Source: Paenibacillus hexagrammi
GTDB taxonomy: Bacteria > Bacillota > Bacilli > Paenibacillales > NBRC-103111
NCBI RefSeq assembly: GCF_021513275.1
Contig: NZ_CP090978.1
Span: forward strand, 4,092,001 to 4,156,000
Reading direction: 5' to 3'
DNA length: 64,000 nt
Position numbers and translations under genes: made by a program. The notes beneath the pieces were generated by a model, which ran no database searches, was not told where the DNA came from, and saw nothing but the letters and a program-made list of their open reading frames with translations. Below, in pieces: positions 17,494 through 28,685 of the stretch (position 1 is its first letter; each line of letters starts with the position of its first letter).

Positions 17494-20400
17494 CTAATGT
17501 ATCACTGTTTTAACGGAGAGAGAATTAGGCAGTGTGGATATATCCTTAGTCAAGGTATCGAGCACGAACACATAAAGACTATACTGCGTATTAGCCGGAT
17601 CACTTACATCGAAGTAAGCGGCCAACTGCTCAGAACTCTCAATATCTTTCGATAATGCTACGTAGCTTATCGGCGTATCGCCTTTCATAAGCTGGAAGTA
17701 CACCACTTCATCCCCTGCATGGTCCGCCCCTCCAGCTGCTCGGGATACATGGACAGATGCACTCAATCCACCTGCACGATCTACAGCGCCTACTGGTTCA
17801 ATCAAGTACGGCTTCCCCGTTGCCGGTTTCACTGTAACAGTACGAATCACTTCTTCTGCTGCGTTGCCTGCAGCATCTGTCACATTGTAATGAAGCGTAT
17901 ACACACCAGGAACTGATGTATTCACCGTTCCGGTTACCACGATATGAGCTGTCAGATCTCCATCCTGCTCATCCGCAGCTGCAGCACCTGCATCTTGGTA
18001 CGATGCACCGTATTCCACTTCGACCTGAGCGTCACCATTTAATGTAATCACAGGTTTCATCGTATCGGGCACATCACCAGTTTTGACCAACTCAACATCT
18101 TCAACCGCGATCCAGTGGTCACCTTGATCTTTGGAATGGAAAGCAACCGTCAGCTTGCCGCCACGGACTTCCAGATCTGAGATTTTGATATAGCTCCAAG
18201 TACCTGTTCCCACAGGCAAGTTTACCTTCTGAGGCTCTTGTCCTTCTACCGTTGCGATCATCTCTGCCGCTTCCTGCCCGCCTTTGGATTTGGTCCAAGC
18301 GCGCACCTCGTACCTACCATCAGGCAAATTCTGAACCTCTTGAGATGTTGTCACCTCATACGGCGTATCATTCCAATGAATAAGTCCATAGGTACCTGTA
18401 CGATGATTGCTAGCTTCCAGCTTAACGATGCCATTCGTAACATCTTCACCACTGGCACCCTTGTTGATCCACGCTTTAGGAAGGATCGGCCAAGCTGTTT
18501 CATCAACTGCTTCATCAAAGCTCGCGTTCATCAAGTAGTTGGTCTGCGCTGGGGTCTCACCATCATTATAGGGATTGTTAGGAACATTCACTTCCAAAGT
18601 TTGTTCAGCCGATGTTACAACCGTACCGTCAAACAACTCGATAGCGGCCTTTACTTCCTTCGTTCCGTTGGCAAGCTTCGAAGTCGCGTAAGTCCAAGTG
18701 CCATCCGGCTGTACAGGAGCATAAAACTTCTGTTTTCCAACCTGAATGCTGACATACTTACTGTTTTTGGCTGTACCAGAAATCGTGTAAGGCAGCGTAG
18801 TCACTGCTGACGAAGCCGGATTGATGCTAACTTCCGCGGTCTGAAGATCGCTGGTGAACTTGGCTCCATGAATATCATCCATGTACAGCGTCCCTGAAGA
18901 GGAAACGGAATTCTCAGAGCCTCCCATATAGAAGGAAACAGCCGTAATGTTCGTGCTGGAATTCGGACGAGCTGACGTGTCGCTGCTATACCAGCTAGGG
19001 TAGCGGAAGGAATCAAACGGCACCAGCATAATTCTAGGGTCCGTGCCTTGAATAACGGCTTTTGTCTCCCAATACTTGCCGCTTGCATCCGTAAATTGAA
19101 TAGCCAATTCATTATTCGAGCCATCCGGCTGCAGCCAGAATGAGAAGCCATCGTAGCCTGTTAAGTTGAGGAAGTCAGGATTGAAGCTTCCGCCTGCATA
19201 TCCAGGTCCGGCAAAATTATAATCAATCTTGAAGCCGAAATTCCCCTCAGACTTATGTGTCTTATCCAGCGATACGTCAAATGAACCGCCGCCGGAGTTG
19301 CGGCTGAACGCTTTTTGAACGAGTGCATCATAACCGCCGTAGCCTTCGAAATTATCCAGCTTCGATGCATTCGCCATTTTGATATCGTCCAAATAAATGG
19401 AACCTGCATTCGCAGTTGCCCCATTCACGCTGCTCACATAAATGGAAAACTCGATTACGTCGCTCATATTAATCGAAGCAGCTCCATACGCATCGATATT
19501 CCACTGAGGCTGTACAAAATCGCTGTACTTTAATTCAATAGTAGAACCAGTAGTTCCGCTCAATACCTTCTTAGCTTCCCATACACGGTTGTCCGCTGTC
19601 TTGAATTGGAATGCAAGCGCATTTGACGAACCATCAGGTTTCACCCAAGCGTGCAGCGCATCAAAGCCAGCCAGATTGACATGAGCCAATTGTTTCGTTA
19701 AACCGGTATACCATTGACTGCTGAAAGCATAATCAACCTTAACTCCATAGCTGCCTTGATTCTTATTCGTCGAATCCAGTGAGATGGAAATATCATCCCC
19801 ATTCGTGTTTCGGTTGTATTGCACTTTCAGATTCTCATCTAAGCCGTAATCATATTCTCCATCTTCAAACACGTTAGCCGGTGCTTTATCAGTCAGAGGA
19901 ATCATATTAACCCCATAACCGATTTCAGCTCTGGCAAGAGCCGGTGCCGCCCCGCTGCCTGCCGCCGGATACACCGCTTTCATATAACGAGTAGAAGCCG
20001 GCAGAGCGAAATCCGAGTAAATCAGCTTGCTCCAGCCATCTGCCGTAGCCGATTTGCTAACAGCAGGATGCACTTCGGCATAAGTGTCTCCATCAATAGA
20101 CGCATAGAATTTGATTTCATCATTCACATTCGAATAAGCTGTAAATCGATATGAGTTCATATCCCCATCCGTTTTATATACAAGCTCCGCAGCATTGCTG
20201 TCGCTTCTGCCCAGTGTAGAAAGCCCCTCTGTACCGCTTTGACCTGCGACAATTTGCAGATTCGACGATTTCCCTGCATCGAGGCTTGTGAAGCTGTTAT
20301 CTACGATAAAGCCGTTGCGCTGCAGAGGTGGAACCTCGGCAAAATCGGATCCTGTGTACACATATTCCAATTGAACCTTGTCAATTTGTACGGCGCTGCT

Positions 20401-22288
20401 GCCAGGAATGCTGAATTTCACATAACGAGTGCCGGCAGGCAAGCTGCTGACTGTGTAATCGTCTCCATTTTTAACAGCTTGAATTTCTTGATAATCGGCA
20501 TTATCAGGCGATGCATACCAGGTAACCGTTCCGCTGCCTGCAGCCGTCATGCTCACCTTACTGAGTGGAACAGGAGAAGCATAGGTCAGGAAACCTGGGC
20601 TGGAAGTGGACACATACGCCTTGTATCAATTCCCAGCTCATTGCCGCTGGCTGCGCTAGTCAGAACATTCGTGGAATGATCATATGCATACACGTTGCGT
20701 TTTTCATTATCTTTGTACAATAAGCTGAGCTCATCCGTGATGACATGTGCAGCAACCGTGGTCACCTCATTCGACCAGTCGGAATGACCGGATTCGTTCA
20801 CACCTCTGACCCGATACTTATACGTATGTCCCGTGATTGCTGTTTGGTCATGATAAGCCGGAGTTCCCGCGCGCCCACCATCGGAGAAGTCGTCTACGAC
20901 CGTAGTCAATCTTGCCCGTCGGTCGACCGTTGGACTTCGTATCCGGAAGCGCCCACCGAGCCCTGCCATTTGATATCGGCCACAGACGTGATGTCAAACA
21001 ATACCGGTGCATTCGATGGAGCCGGAATAGCCGGCACCGGCGTTGATTTGGTTACATCGTTTGTATTCATGTAATGCGCATATTTATAGACGGTGCGAAT
21101 GATATCCTTCTCTCCGTAGTAATCACCGGAAGAAAAGCCAGGCCAGTGATAGGACGCCCAGTTGCCGGGATCTTCATCATGCCAGTAGAAGCCGCCGTCC
21201 TCTTTATGCGGACGCAACGACCAGATCATAATGCCGTCCGTTCCATTTTGCAGAGCAGCATTGTATAGCGTTTCTACAGGAGCGGCCGATGTATAAAGCC
21301 CGAATTCCCCGAGGATATAAGGCTTCTTGCCGTTTGCTGCTTGCTGGTCTGCATTCAGTTTATCCAGGAAGTTACCGGTGTAAAAATGGTTCCCGACAAT
21401 ATCGATGTTCGGATCATTCAGCGACTCCGCATTTACTGCAAAACGTCCGTCCAGCAGAAGCTGACTCGGCTGTTCTTCCTCCTTAATATAGCGTGCAATT
21501 TCCGTTGTCCAGGACTGAGGGAACTTATCCTGATTGTACCCGCCAAGCTCGTTGCCTGTTTCCCAGGCTAGAATGGCTTTATCATCTTTGTACATAACAC
21601 CTGTGTACGTGTTTACACGATTCATCATGTAATGGATGACTTGTTTGAAGTCGCTGATCACAAGCGGGTCGGTATAAAACTTCCACGCGTCGTCATCGTG
21701 AGCCGCATCGTTGCTGATCGTGCCCGGATAGCGGAAGTTCACGTAGCTCTCAATTCCGCCTACCCACTGCCATTGATCGACGAATGGGATGATGACACGG
21801 ATACCGTATTGATTTGCGAGTGCAAGGAACTTGTCCAGTTTCTTAAATCCTTCTTCACTAAACTGCATCGTACCGTTGCTATCCGGTCCCAACACTAGAG
21901 CACTCGACTCATTCGAGTTGTCATATCTTTTCACTGGCGGAACGTATGTCCTCGTTACTTTGCCGCCTATCGCCGCAAACGTGCGGAGCGCATCTTCCTT
22001 GGAAAAGTCAGGGTCGAGAATGGCCCCGGGATAATTTAAAGAAGCGAATCGAAAATCCGCATCTCCGTCTTTCAGTTTATCGCCTTGAACAGTAATAAAA
22101 TTCGAAAATGCACTTTGGTACACTGCGTCCGTCACACTTCCATAAACGTCACTCGAAACACTCTCTTGTGAACTATCTGTACTGGTTTCAGCCATAGCCG
22201 GGACTGCTCCTATGAAAGAAAATAATAAACTTGAAATAAGTTCAACTGCTATCATACCGCTTACTAATTTTTTAAATCCGCGCTTCAT
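17494..22288 (-). pseudogene. Giant secreted multidomain GH5 enzyme, two single-base frameshifts
   Basis: Repaired, this is one protein of about 1,600 aa starting at ATG 22288. Order: signal peptide (to AMAE), GH5 catalytic domain (about 50-400; acid/base Glu in WETGNEL at about 244, nucleophile in GEFGLYT at about 327), an FN3 domain, discoidin-like segments, two CBM11/CIA30-like domains (about 800-1150), an Ig-like domain, another CBM-like domain (about 1255-1420), a DUF5011-type Ig repeat (YGASYQDAGAAAADEQDG) and a short C-terminus. One base is missing near 20907 (QDW becomes a stop) and one near 20621 (TKAYVSTSS is lost). Both breaks fall between well-preserved frames. The context (GH2, two GH26) points to a mannanase. 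It has no SLH or dockerin of its own. It may be intact if the indels are sequencing errors. Confidence 0.8.
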
Positions 22289-22429
22289 GTTAATCACCAA
22301 TCCTCACTTTCATTAGCTTCGATTGATACAGGCCAGCTCTTTGAATTCAATTTGAATCCTATTTAAAACATCGTACATATCGTGCCGAAACGCTGCCTCA
22401 CCTCTCTTTATCATTACTTCTATTCCCAT

Positions 22430-22443
22430 TAATAGCGCTTTCA
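22430..22443 (-). promoter_or_regulatory. cre-like site upstream of the GH5 gene
   Basis: TAATAGCGCTTTCA on the plus strand has the palindromic AGCGCT core of cre. It sits directly downstream of the -10 at 22451-22456. Confidence 0.6.
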
Positions 22444-22450
22444 CAATTTA

Positions 22451-22479
22451 ATATTAATTCATTATTTTTCAATTTTCAA
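22451..22479 (-). promoter_or_regulatory. SigA-type promoter of the GH5-SLH unit
   Basis: On the minus strand TTGAAA (22479-22474), a 17-bp spacer, then TAATAT (22456-22451). The surrounding 377-bp gap is A/T-rich and also holds the terminator of the upstream GH2 gene. Confidence 0.6.
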
Positions 22480-22611
22480 TAAAAATATTTACATTTTGTT
22501 CAAAACTTTTAATTTATATTTAATTATAAATAATTTAATATTTTCGATTAGTTATATAAGAAAAATAAGTTCGTTCAGTATCAGCACGCTGATATGCCCA
22601 TTTTATAACTC

Positions 22612-22660
22612 AAAAAGAGTACTGCCAAAGTCATGATATGACTGAGCAGTACCCTCTTTT
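22612..22660 (-). terminator. Terminator after the GH2 gene
   Basis: AAAGAGGGTACTGC pairs with GCAGTACTCTTTTT on the minus strand, with an inner GTCAT/ATGAC stem. It lies 6 bp after the stop at 22666. Confidence 0.8.
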
Positions 22661-22665
22661 CTACT

Positions 22666-25335
22666 CTATGCCGTTGCAACCGCCACAGATGCAGCTTTTT
22701 CAGTTGCATCTGTCTGAGGTACATGCTTATGGCATCCAAAATATAAAAATTCAATAACGGGATTACCATTTATGAAACATTCATCTTTCTTACGTATTTC
22801 CGGTTTCGTGAACAGCTCCCCAGACTTCTCCATACAAGTTACCGTCACTTCAAGCTTTTCTCCAGGGAAGATACAATCGTAGGCTCGATCCGCTGTCATC
22901 CAATAACGGTCTGTTTGTTCTTGCGGATAGACGAATAACGCAGCTTCAGTTCCGGTATTTGTCACCACAAATACTTTGTTCATGATCTCGCATCCGTCAG
23001 GTCCGATTTCAGCAGACTGCACCCACTCATTCTTCGCTTCGACGGTCAACGCAGCCCCATTCATGGAAAGCGCAGGAGCGTAAACATGCTCTTTAACAGT
23101 AGACATGACGTATATATTTTCTACGCTGCCTGTCGTTCCAGTTTCCAGATATAGTCTGATGAAGAAAAGACCATTTTCCGTTTGCGGTACCGTGAACTTC
23201 AGCTCACCGAGCATGGTTGACCTGCCTCCGGCACTCTCACCTTCGAAGTGCTGCACATGCAGCTCTACGCCGCTGCTATCCAAAACAAGCGCACGCACTT
23301 TTGTAAACGCGCTTTTATCATTCCTATGCACAAACACCGGAGCCGCGAAATTCTCCCCCGCTTCATAATTCAGTTTCCTGTAATCCATAGAAACGTGTTC
23401 AGGCGCGAATGCCTTTTTCACCCAATAGTACGCCATCTTGGTTTCTTTGTAATAATCGACCAAATTGGTACAAGACACATTCGGCCACGGTTCATTGAGC
23501 TGCCAAACGATACTGCCGCTGTTATGGAATTGACGTCTGCGATTCGCCTCCAATATAAACCGCAGCCCTTCAGCCTGAATCCATTGACTGCAGTCCACAA
23601 ACTGAGGCAAATCAGCAATGGAACCGAACATGTTCATATCCCTGTCGTACGTATCCCACCACTCGCCATGATGACGCCAGACGAAACTATCTGTCATCGG
23701 AACCGGATGTTGATGATCAGGACTCAGGAATTTACGAATACTTTTTACCGCGCTTACTCCGTCAACTCCAAATTCACTATGAAATAAGTGATCCGCTTCG
23801 CCGTAAAGTTCATAGTGATGCGGGTTATTCTGAAACTTCCAATGACCGTGCACATCATGACTGACACCTTTTTCCGGTGTTATATACTGTACAGGACCTG
23901 ATGCCGATGTCGGCAAAAACAATCGCTGCGGATCATACTCCGCTACCAAAGCTTTTAAGATCGCTAAGTTCTCATCTTCATAGGTCGATGGTGTATTCGG
24001 AGCGCTCATCAGCTCATTGCCTCCGCTCCAAACGGTTAGACACACATGATTTCTGCGGTTTCTGAGCGCTTCAACGGCTGATATCTTCAACAGCTCCAAA
24101 AATTCCGGACGCTTGGAAGGAATGTTATCTACACCTGAGCTGGACTGAATGAATTCCTGCCAGATCATAATTCCATAACGGTCGCACAATTCGTATAGGT
24201 AAGGCTTTTCAATAATTCCACCGCCCCAAATACGAATCATATTCATATGGGCGCTTTTGGCCAAGTGAACGATCCAGTCGTAACGGCTCTCTGACACATT
24301 CCCGTACAAATGATCCAGAGGTGTCATATTAACGCCTTTGATGTAGATCTTTTTACCGTTCACAACAAAGGTATACGGCAATGCCTCCGAGGGGCTATCT
24401 TCATTGCTTACATATTCCAGCTTGCGCAGACCGGTATACTGTGTCCAGCTATCAAACTGTCGGGCTGAATCCGACAGCTTGATCTCCACCTTATAAAGAG
24501 GCTGCTCCCCATAACCGTTGGGGTACCAGAGTTGCGGTGACGGGATACGAAGCTCGGCAGCAGGGAGCTTTTGACCGGCTTGGATGTCATAGGTGATTTC
24601 TCCTGCGGACCCACCTTGAGGGTCTGTCACTTGCAGCGATAACTTTAAATCAGTTGACGGATCAAGGTCCTCCATGTTTGACATAGCGGCAGCGGATACC
24701 CGAACAACACCCTCACCATTGTCCATATCTGTCTGAATGTACACATCACGAAGAGAATATTCGTTGTGAACTCGTAAAATCACATCATCCCAAATCCCAA
24801 CGTTTACGAGTCTCGTAGAGAAGTCCCATTTGTAATTAAAGCGGCTCTTTTGAGTGAAGGTCTCAGAGGTTTTTCCAATTTGAGCCATCTCATCAGGTGC
24901 CTGCTTCAGTACAACGACAAGCTCCATATGGTCATGCTGATCAAGAATTTCTGTAATATCAAACACAGCGGGATGATACATCCCTTTGTGCTCGCCCAGG
25001 CATTGATTATTTACATAAACGATTGCCTCATAATCGAGCCCTTTAAAAATAAGTTCTACCTTTGAGCCGGAAATCGGCGGGCGTTCAAATGTCGTTTTAT
25101 ATACCCACCAACGGTTCTCAACCCACTCGCAATGCAAACTGTTTAGGTCCTGATAAGGGTTCTGGATGAGCCCCGCTTGATACAGATCTTGATGGACCCC
25201 GCCAGGAACGGTCGCAGGCAGCCAATCCGTGACGCCCATCAGCTCCGTACCGATCTCCATACTGCTCCCTTTGACAGGTACCCAAGGCCAGTAACCTTTC
25301 ACATACCATTTATATTCTCTAAGCGATAGCTCCAT
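22666..25335 (-). CDS. GH2 beta-mannosidase, cytoplasmic
   Basis: About 889 aa with no signal peptide. The start is ATG 25335 behind GGAGAG; a GTG at 25350 is less likely. The N-terminal GH2 sugar-binding domain contains WLPATVPGGVHQDLYQAG and NRWWVYKTTFE, then an Ig-like domain (ELRIPSPQLWYPNGYGEQPLY), then the TIM barrel with MIRIWGGGIIE. The acid/base is the Glu in WSGGNELMS (about residue 439) and the nucleophile the Glu in FHSEFGVDG (about 519). This combination is characteristic of beta-mannosidases, which release mannose from imported mannooligosaccharides. It is the last gene of the SBP-MalF-MalG operon (28498 to 25377), with a 41-bp gap, and is followed by a strong terminator. Confidence 0.9.
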   Translation of the reverse strand: MELSLREYKWYVKGYWPWVPVKGSSMEIGTELMGVTDWLPATVPGGVHQDLYQAGLIQNPYQDLNSLHCEWVENRWWVYKTTFERPPISGSKVELIFKGLDYEAIVYVNNQCLGEHKGMYHPAVFDITEILDQHDHMELVVVLKQAPDEMAQIGKTSETFTQKSRFNYKWDFSTRLVNVGIWDDVILRVHNEYSLRDVYIQTDMDNGEGVVRVSAAAMSNMEDLDPSTDLKLSLQVTDPQGGSAGEITYDIQAGQKLPAAELRIPSPQLWYPNGYGEQPLYKVEIKLSDSARQFDSWTQYTGLRKLEYVSNEDSPSEALPYTFVVNGKKIYIKGVNMTPLDHLYGNVSESRYDWIVHLAKSAHMNMIRIWGGGIIEKPYLYELCDRYGIMIWQEFIQSSSGVDNIPSKRPEFLELLKISAVEALRNRRNHVCLTVWSGGNELMSAPNTPSTYEDENLAILKALVAEYDPQRLFLPTSASGPVQYITPEKGVSHDVHGHWKFQNNPHHYELYGEADHLFHSEFGVDGVSAVKSIRKFLSPDHQHPVPMTDSFVWRHHGEWWDTYDRDMNMFGSIADLPQFVDCSQWIQAEGLRFILEANRRRQFHNSGSIVWQLNEPWPNVSCTNLVDYYKETKMAYYWVKKAFAPEHVSMDYRKLNYEAGENFAAPVFVHRNDKSAFTKVRALVLDSSGVELHVQHFEGESAGGRSTMLGELKFTVPQTENGLFFIRLYLETGTTGSVENIYVMSTVKEHVYAPALSMNGAALTVEAKNEWVQSAEIGPDGCEIMNKVFVVTNTGTEAALFVYPQEQTDRYWMTADRAYDCIFPGEKLEVTVTCMEKSGELFTKPEIRKKDECFINGNPVIEFLYFGCHKHVPQTDATEKAASVAVATA

Positions 25336-25376
25336 TATGTTTCTCTCCACTCTGTAATAATCTCTGCGCGCCAGTA

Positions 25377-26201
25377 TTACGATTTAACCGCTCCGCTTGT
25401 CACACCTGAGAAGATGAACTTTTGCAAAACCAAATACATGAGTACAGTAGGAATCATAATGATCAAAATGGCTGCGCATATATAGCCCCACTCGGCTTGG
25501 TTGACACCAGCGAATCTCATAATCGAGGTCGAAACGACCACCAGATCTTTTTTTGGCATATACAAATAAGGAATGTACATTTCATTGTAGATATTGATCG
25601 TTTTTAAAATAACTAAAGTGGCCGTAGCTGGACCCAACAGCGGAAAAATCATCGTCCGGTAGATGCGGAATAACGAAGCTCCGTCCATCATCGCACTTTC
25701 GTCAAGCTCATAGGGAATGTTCGATATAAACTGTAGATAGATGTAGATTTGTATAACATCTGCGCCAATAAACAAGACAATAGGAGCACCTAATGTATTA
25801 AACAATCCAAACGATTTAATCATTGAAAAGACAACAACTTGCGTAGTGATGGTTGGAACAATCGTTGCACCTAGGAACGCTAGCATAATCAGCTTTTTAC
25901 CGCGAAAATCAAATCTTCCCAGCGCATAAGCTGTCATCGTGCCAAGGATTACATTCCCTAGCAGCGAAACCGCGATAATAACGAGCGTATTCGTAAATGC
26001 AGTTCCCATACTGGCTCTTTGGAAAACCTGAACGAAATTATCAAAATTCAAAAAGGATTGCGGTAAGGAAAAAGGGTTCGTACTTTCATTCTTGCCCTTA
26101 AAAGCATTTACCAATACTACGTAAGGAGGAAAGAGCACGGTAAACGCAGCAAGGAGCAGAAGAATATACTTGCAATAATGCACAACATCAAATTTCTTCA
26201 A
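25377..26201 (-). CDS. Sugar ABC permease, MalG type
   Basis: A 274-aa inner-membrane permease with six helices and the EAA loop YELDESAMMDGASLFRIYRTMIFPLLGP. The start is TTG 26201 with AAGGAGGG 7 bp upstream. It is separated by 2 bp from the MalF-type gene and reads on towards the beta-mannosidase. It probably takes up mannooligosaccharides, given its partners. Confidence 0.88.
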   Translation of the reverse strand: MKKFDVVHYCKYILLLLAAFTVLFPPYVVLVNAFKGKNESTNPFSLPQSFLNFDNFVQVFQRASMGTAFTNTLVIIAVSLLGNVILGTMTAYALGRFDFRGKKLIMLAFLGATIVPTITTQVVVFSMIKSFGLFNTLGAPIVLFIGADVIQIYIYLQFISNIPYELDESAMMDGASLFRIYRTMIFPLLGPATATLVILKTINIYNEMYIPYLYMPKKDLVVVSTSIMRFAGVNQAEWGYICAAILIIMIPTVLMYLVLQKFIFSGVTSGAVKS

Positions 26202-26203
26202 GG

Positions 26204-27082
26204 CTAACCCTCCTTCTTGTTGATGACGACATGCTGCAGGCTTAAAATCAAACCGGTCAACACCAGCAAAACAATACTCATCGCGGAAGCTAATCCAAAA
26301 TTATTGAACTGGAATGCCGTTTCCACGGTTTTGAGCAAGAACGTTTCACTTGCCCCCGCAGGGCCACCCTTTGTTAATACAAATGGCAGATCAAAAATCG
26401 CTAGTGCTCCAGTCACAGTAAGGAACATGTTTAATTGAATAATTTTCGTCAGATTCGGTATCGTTAAGTGCCATAGTGTCTGAAAACGGTTAGCACCATC
26501 GATCTTGGATGCCTCATACATATCACCCGGAATCGCCTGCAGCGCTCCTAGGTAAATGACCATGTTATACCCCATAAACTTCCAAAATCCAATAGAAGCT
26601 AGCGAGAAGTTCACTATGGATTCATTTCCTAGCCAACTCACATGATCTATACCTATAAAGCTAAGTAACGCGTTCAACGATCCGTTGGATGTGTCAAATA
26701 CGTACTGAAACATGAAAGCTACAGCTACAGCATTCATAATAAAGGGAAGAAACAGCAGGACACGGAACAAATTTCTTCCTCGTAATTTCGAATTTAAAAT
26801 AACCGCGAATAGAATCGCAAAGATATTTTGAATAATACCAATCAAGACGTAAGGGATATGATGTAGAAATACACCAAACAATTCTGGATTCTTAAAAATT
26901 TCCTTATAATTCTCCCCGCCAATCCAGGAGACCGTTTCACTGTAGCCATCCCAATTAGAAAAGCTGAGGTAGATCATTTTAACAGCCGGATAATAGGTGA
27001 ATAGCCCTAACAGCCCTACTGGCAGAAACAAGAAGCTCAACAATATGACCATTTTTTGTGTTTTATATGTCATTCCACTCAT
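26204..27082 (-). CDS. Sugar ABC permease, MalF type
   Basis: 292 aa. The start is ATG 27082 with GTGGAG 7 bp upstream. It has six helices and the EAA loop MYEASKIDGANRFQTLWHLTIPNL. It pairs with the MalG-type permease downstream and the binding protein upstream. The ATPase is not encoded here, as is common for these importers. Confidence 0.88.
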   Translation of the reverse strand: MSGMTYKTQKMVILLSFLFLPVGLLGLFTYYPAVKMIYLSFSNWDGYSETVSWIGGENYKEIFKNPELFGVFLHHIPYVLIGIIQNIFAILFAVILNSKLRGRNLFRVLLFLPFIMNAVAVAFMFQYVFDTSNGSLNALLSFIGIDHVSWLGNESIVNFSLASIGFWKFMGYNMVIYLGALQAIPGDMYEASKIDGANRFQTLWHLTIPNLTKIIQLNMFLTVTGALAIFDLPFVLTKGGPAGASETFLLKTVETAFQFNNFGLASAMSIVLLVLTGLILSLQHVVINKKEG

Positions 27083-27124
27083 TTTCCCACTCCACTCTTC
27101 CGAGGAAAAATTTCTATTATGTAA

Positions 27125-27163
27125 GCAAAATGGATTACCGGAAGCCCGGATAATCCATTTTGC
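27125..27163 (-). repeat. Perfect 13-bp inverted repeat between SBP and permease genes
   Basis: The arms GCAAAATGGATTA and TAATCCATTTTGC have a 13-base loop. No T run follows. Such hairpins after binding-protein genes often stabilise the upstream mRNA and lower permease expression (general knowledge). Confidence 0.7.
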
Positions 27164-27187
27164 GCAAGTAGTGCAGCAAATGTTTAC

Positions 27188-28498
27188 TTACCTAAAGCTT
27201 TCTTTGCAGCAGCCCATTTTTTCGTTCAGTTTATCAAAATAAGCTTTTGGATCTTTGTTGAGGACGAAATCTTGTACCACAGCTTCTTTAATAATTTGTG
27301 CTTTGTTGACAATTTGAGTCATATCGTCGCTGTCAGAAGCTCCCTCGATGTATTTCGCTCCGTAAGCATTAAATTCAGCTAATTGTGCCATTTTAGGCTG
27401 TTTGTCTTTAAGAACAGGTATAAAGCCCGCGAAATCATCAAATCCTGAATCTTCAATCATCCATTTCACAAATGCTTTCGCTGTTTCCACGTTCTTGCTA
27501 TCCTTGTTAACCCCATAAGCCCAATCCGGAGAAAGCGGCGCGTTCAGTTTGCCGAAATTATCGTAAGGGAATGGGAAGTAGCCTACGTTATCTGAAGTAG
27601 TTCCACTGCTGATTACTTGCGGAATGACCCAGTTTCCTAGCAGGTACATCGCAAATTTACCGCTTGCAATATCTTTCTTCGATTGTTCCCAGTTTGTGGA
27701 GTTAATGTCCGGCTCCAAGTAGCCCTTTTCATGCATTGTTCTAAGTATGCTCATCGATTGACCATAGGCATTATCCATCGCGTAAGGCGCATCGGACTTC
27801 ACACGATCGTTGTTTAAATTCGGGTTTCCTGAGATCACTTGTGGAATTTCAGAAGCCCAAGGGTACAGTGGCCATTGATCCTTAAAGTTAGACGCAAGAG
27901 GTACAATCCCTTTGGCTTTCAACTTTTCACAGGCAGCGTAGAACTCATCCAGCGTTTTGGGAACATCCGTAATACCTGCATCTGCAAACGCTTTCTTATT
28001 GTAGACGATTCCAACCGTCGTTGCGCCGGCGGAGATTCCGTACACTTTACCGCCAGTGGCTTTATAATCTTTAAAATAAATTTTATCATTCAAACCAAGG
28101 TCATCCAGTGGCGCAAAATATTTCGGAAGATCAGAGTTTGGAATCGTTGGAATCAGCGTAACATCCGGCAAATCACCAGTAGACATACGAACTTTAATGT
28201 TCTTGTCATGATCCTGAACGGCCTCGAACTCTACGTCAGCATTCGGATACTTTTCTTTAAACCGCTTCGCGTAATCCACGTACTCTTTGCCGACCATATC
28301 TGTGCGGTTGGTTAAGAATGTGATTTTACCTTTGATCTTGTCTGCATTGCTATCAGCCGACTTGGCAGTGGCAGCTGCGCCTTGTGTGGCTTTTGGCGTT
28401 TCTGCAGCCCCGTTCTGATCATCTGCTTTGCTGCCGCAAGCTGCTAGGAAGGAAACTGACATCGTTAGTGCTGCCGCTACGGACAAATACTTTTTCAT
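27188..28498 (-). CDS. Sugar-binding lipoprotein, MalE/UgpB type
   Basis: 436 aa. The lipobox is VSFLAACGSK (Cys 21). The mature protein is an extracellular sugar-binding protein of cluster B, with YNKKAFADAGITDVPKTLDEF and AMYLLGNWVIPQV. The last residues (MGCCKESFR) are unusual. Adding one base near 27216 would give MGAAAKKALGK and a stop at 27184, the usual ending of this family. The present C-terminus is therefore probably the result of a one-base deletion or a sequencing error, with little effect on function. It is the first gene of the mannan-oligomer importer operon. Confidence 0.88.
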   Translation of the reverse strand: MKKYLSVAAALTMSVSFLAACGSKADDQNGAAETPKATQGAAATAKSADSNADKIKGKITFLTNRTDMVGKEYVDYAKRFKEKYPNADVEFEAVQDHDKNIKVRMSTGDLPDVTLIPTIPNSDLPKYFAPLDDLGLNDKIYFKDYKATGGKVYGISAGATTVGIVYNKKAFADAGITDVPKTLDEFYAACEKLKAKGIVPLASNFKDQWPLYPWASEIPQVISGNPNLNNDRVKSDAPYAMDNAYGQSMSILRTMHEKGYLEPDINSTNWEQSKKDIASGKFAMYLLGNWVIPQVISSGTTSDNVGYFPFPYDNFGKLNAPLSPDWAYGVNKDSKNVETAKAFVKWMIEDSGFDDFAGFIPVLKDKQPKMAQLAEFNAYGAKYIEGASDSDDMTQIVNKAQIIKEAVVQDFVLNKDPKAYFDKLNEKMGCCKESFR

Positions 28499-28520
28499 CT
28501 GAAATGACCCCTCTCGATTG

Positions 28521-28534
28521 TGTGATCGCTTACA
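28521..28534 (-). promoter_or_regulatory. cre-like site upstream of the mannan transporter
   Basis: TGTGATCGCTTACA on the plus strand fits the cre consensus. It is placed between the -10 box and the SBP start at 28498. Confidence 0.6.
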
Positions 28535-28539
28535 ATATT

Positions 28540-28568
28540 AAAATACCATATAATTCACTTTAATTCAA
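28540..28568 (-). promoter_or_regulatory. Promoter of the mannan transporter operon, inverted repeat around the -35
   Basis: Minus strand TTGAAT (28568-28563), 17 bp, TATTTT (28545-28540). A 9-bp inverted repeat, AATTCACTT at 28552-28560 and AAGTGAATT at 28591-28599, surrounds the -35 box and could bind an activator. Confidence 0.5.
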
Positions 28569-28685
28569 CATATTTTAATTAGTTTATTTTAAGTGAATTT
28601 CAACTTTGTTATAAAGTTAATTAAAACAATATTTACAAGTAAATCCCATCTACGATTACCACTCTATTGAGATTCATGCTAACGG

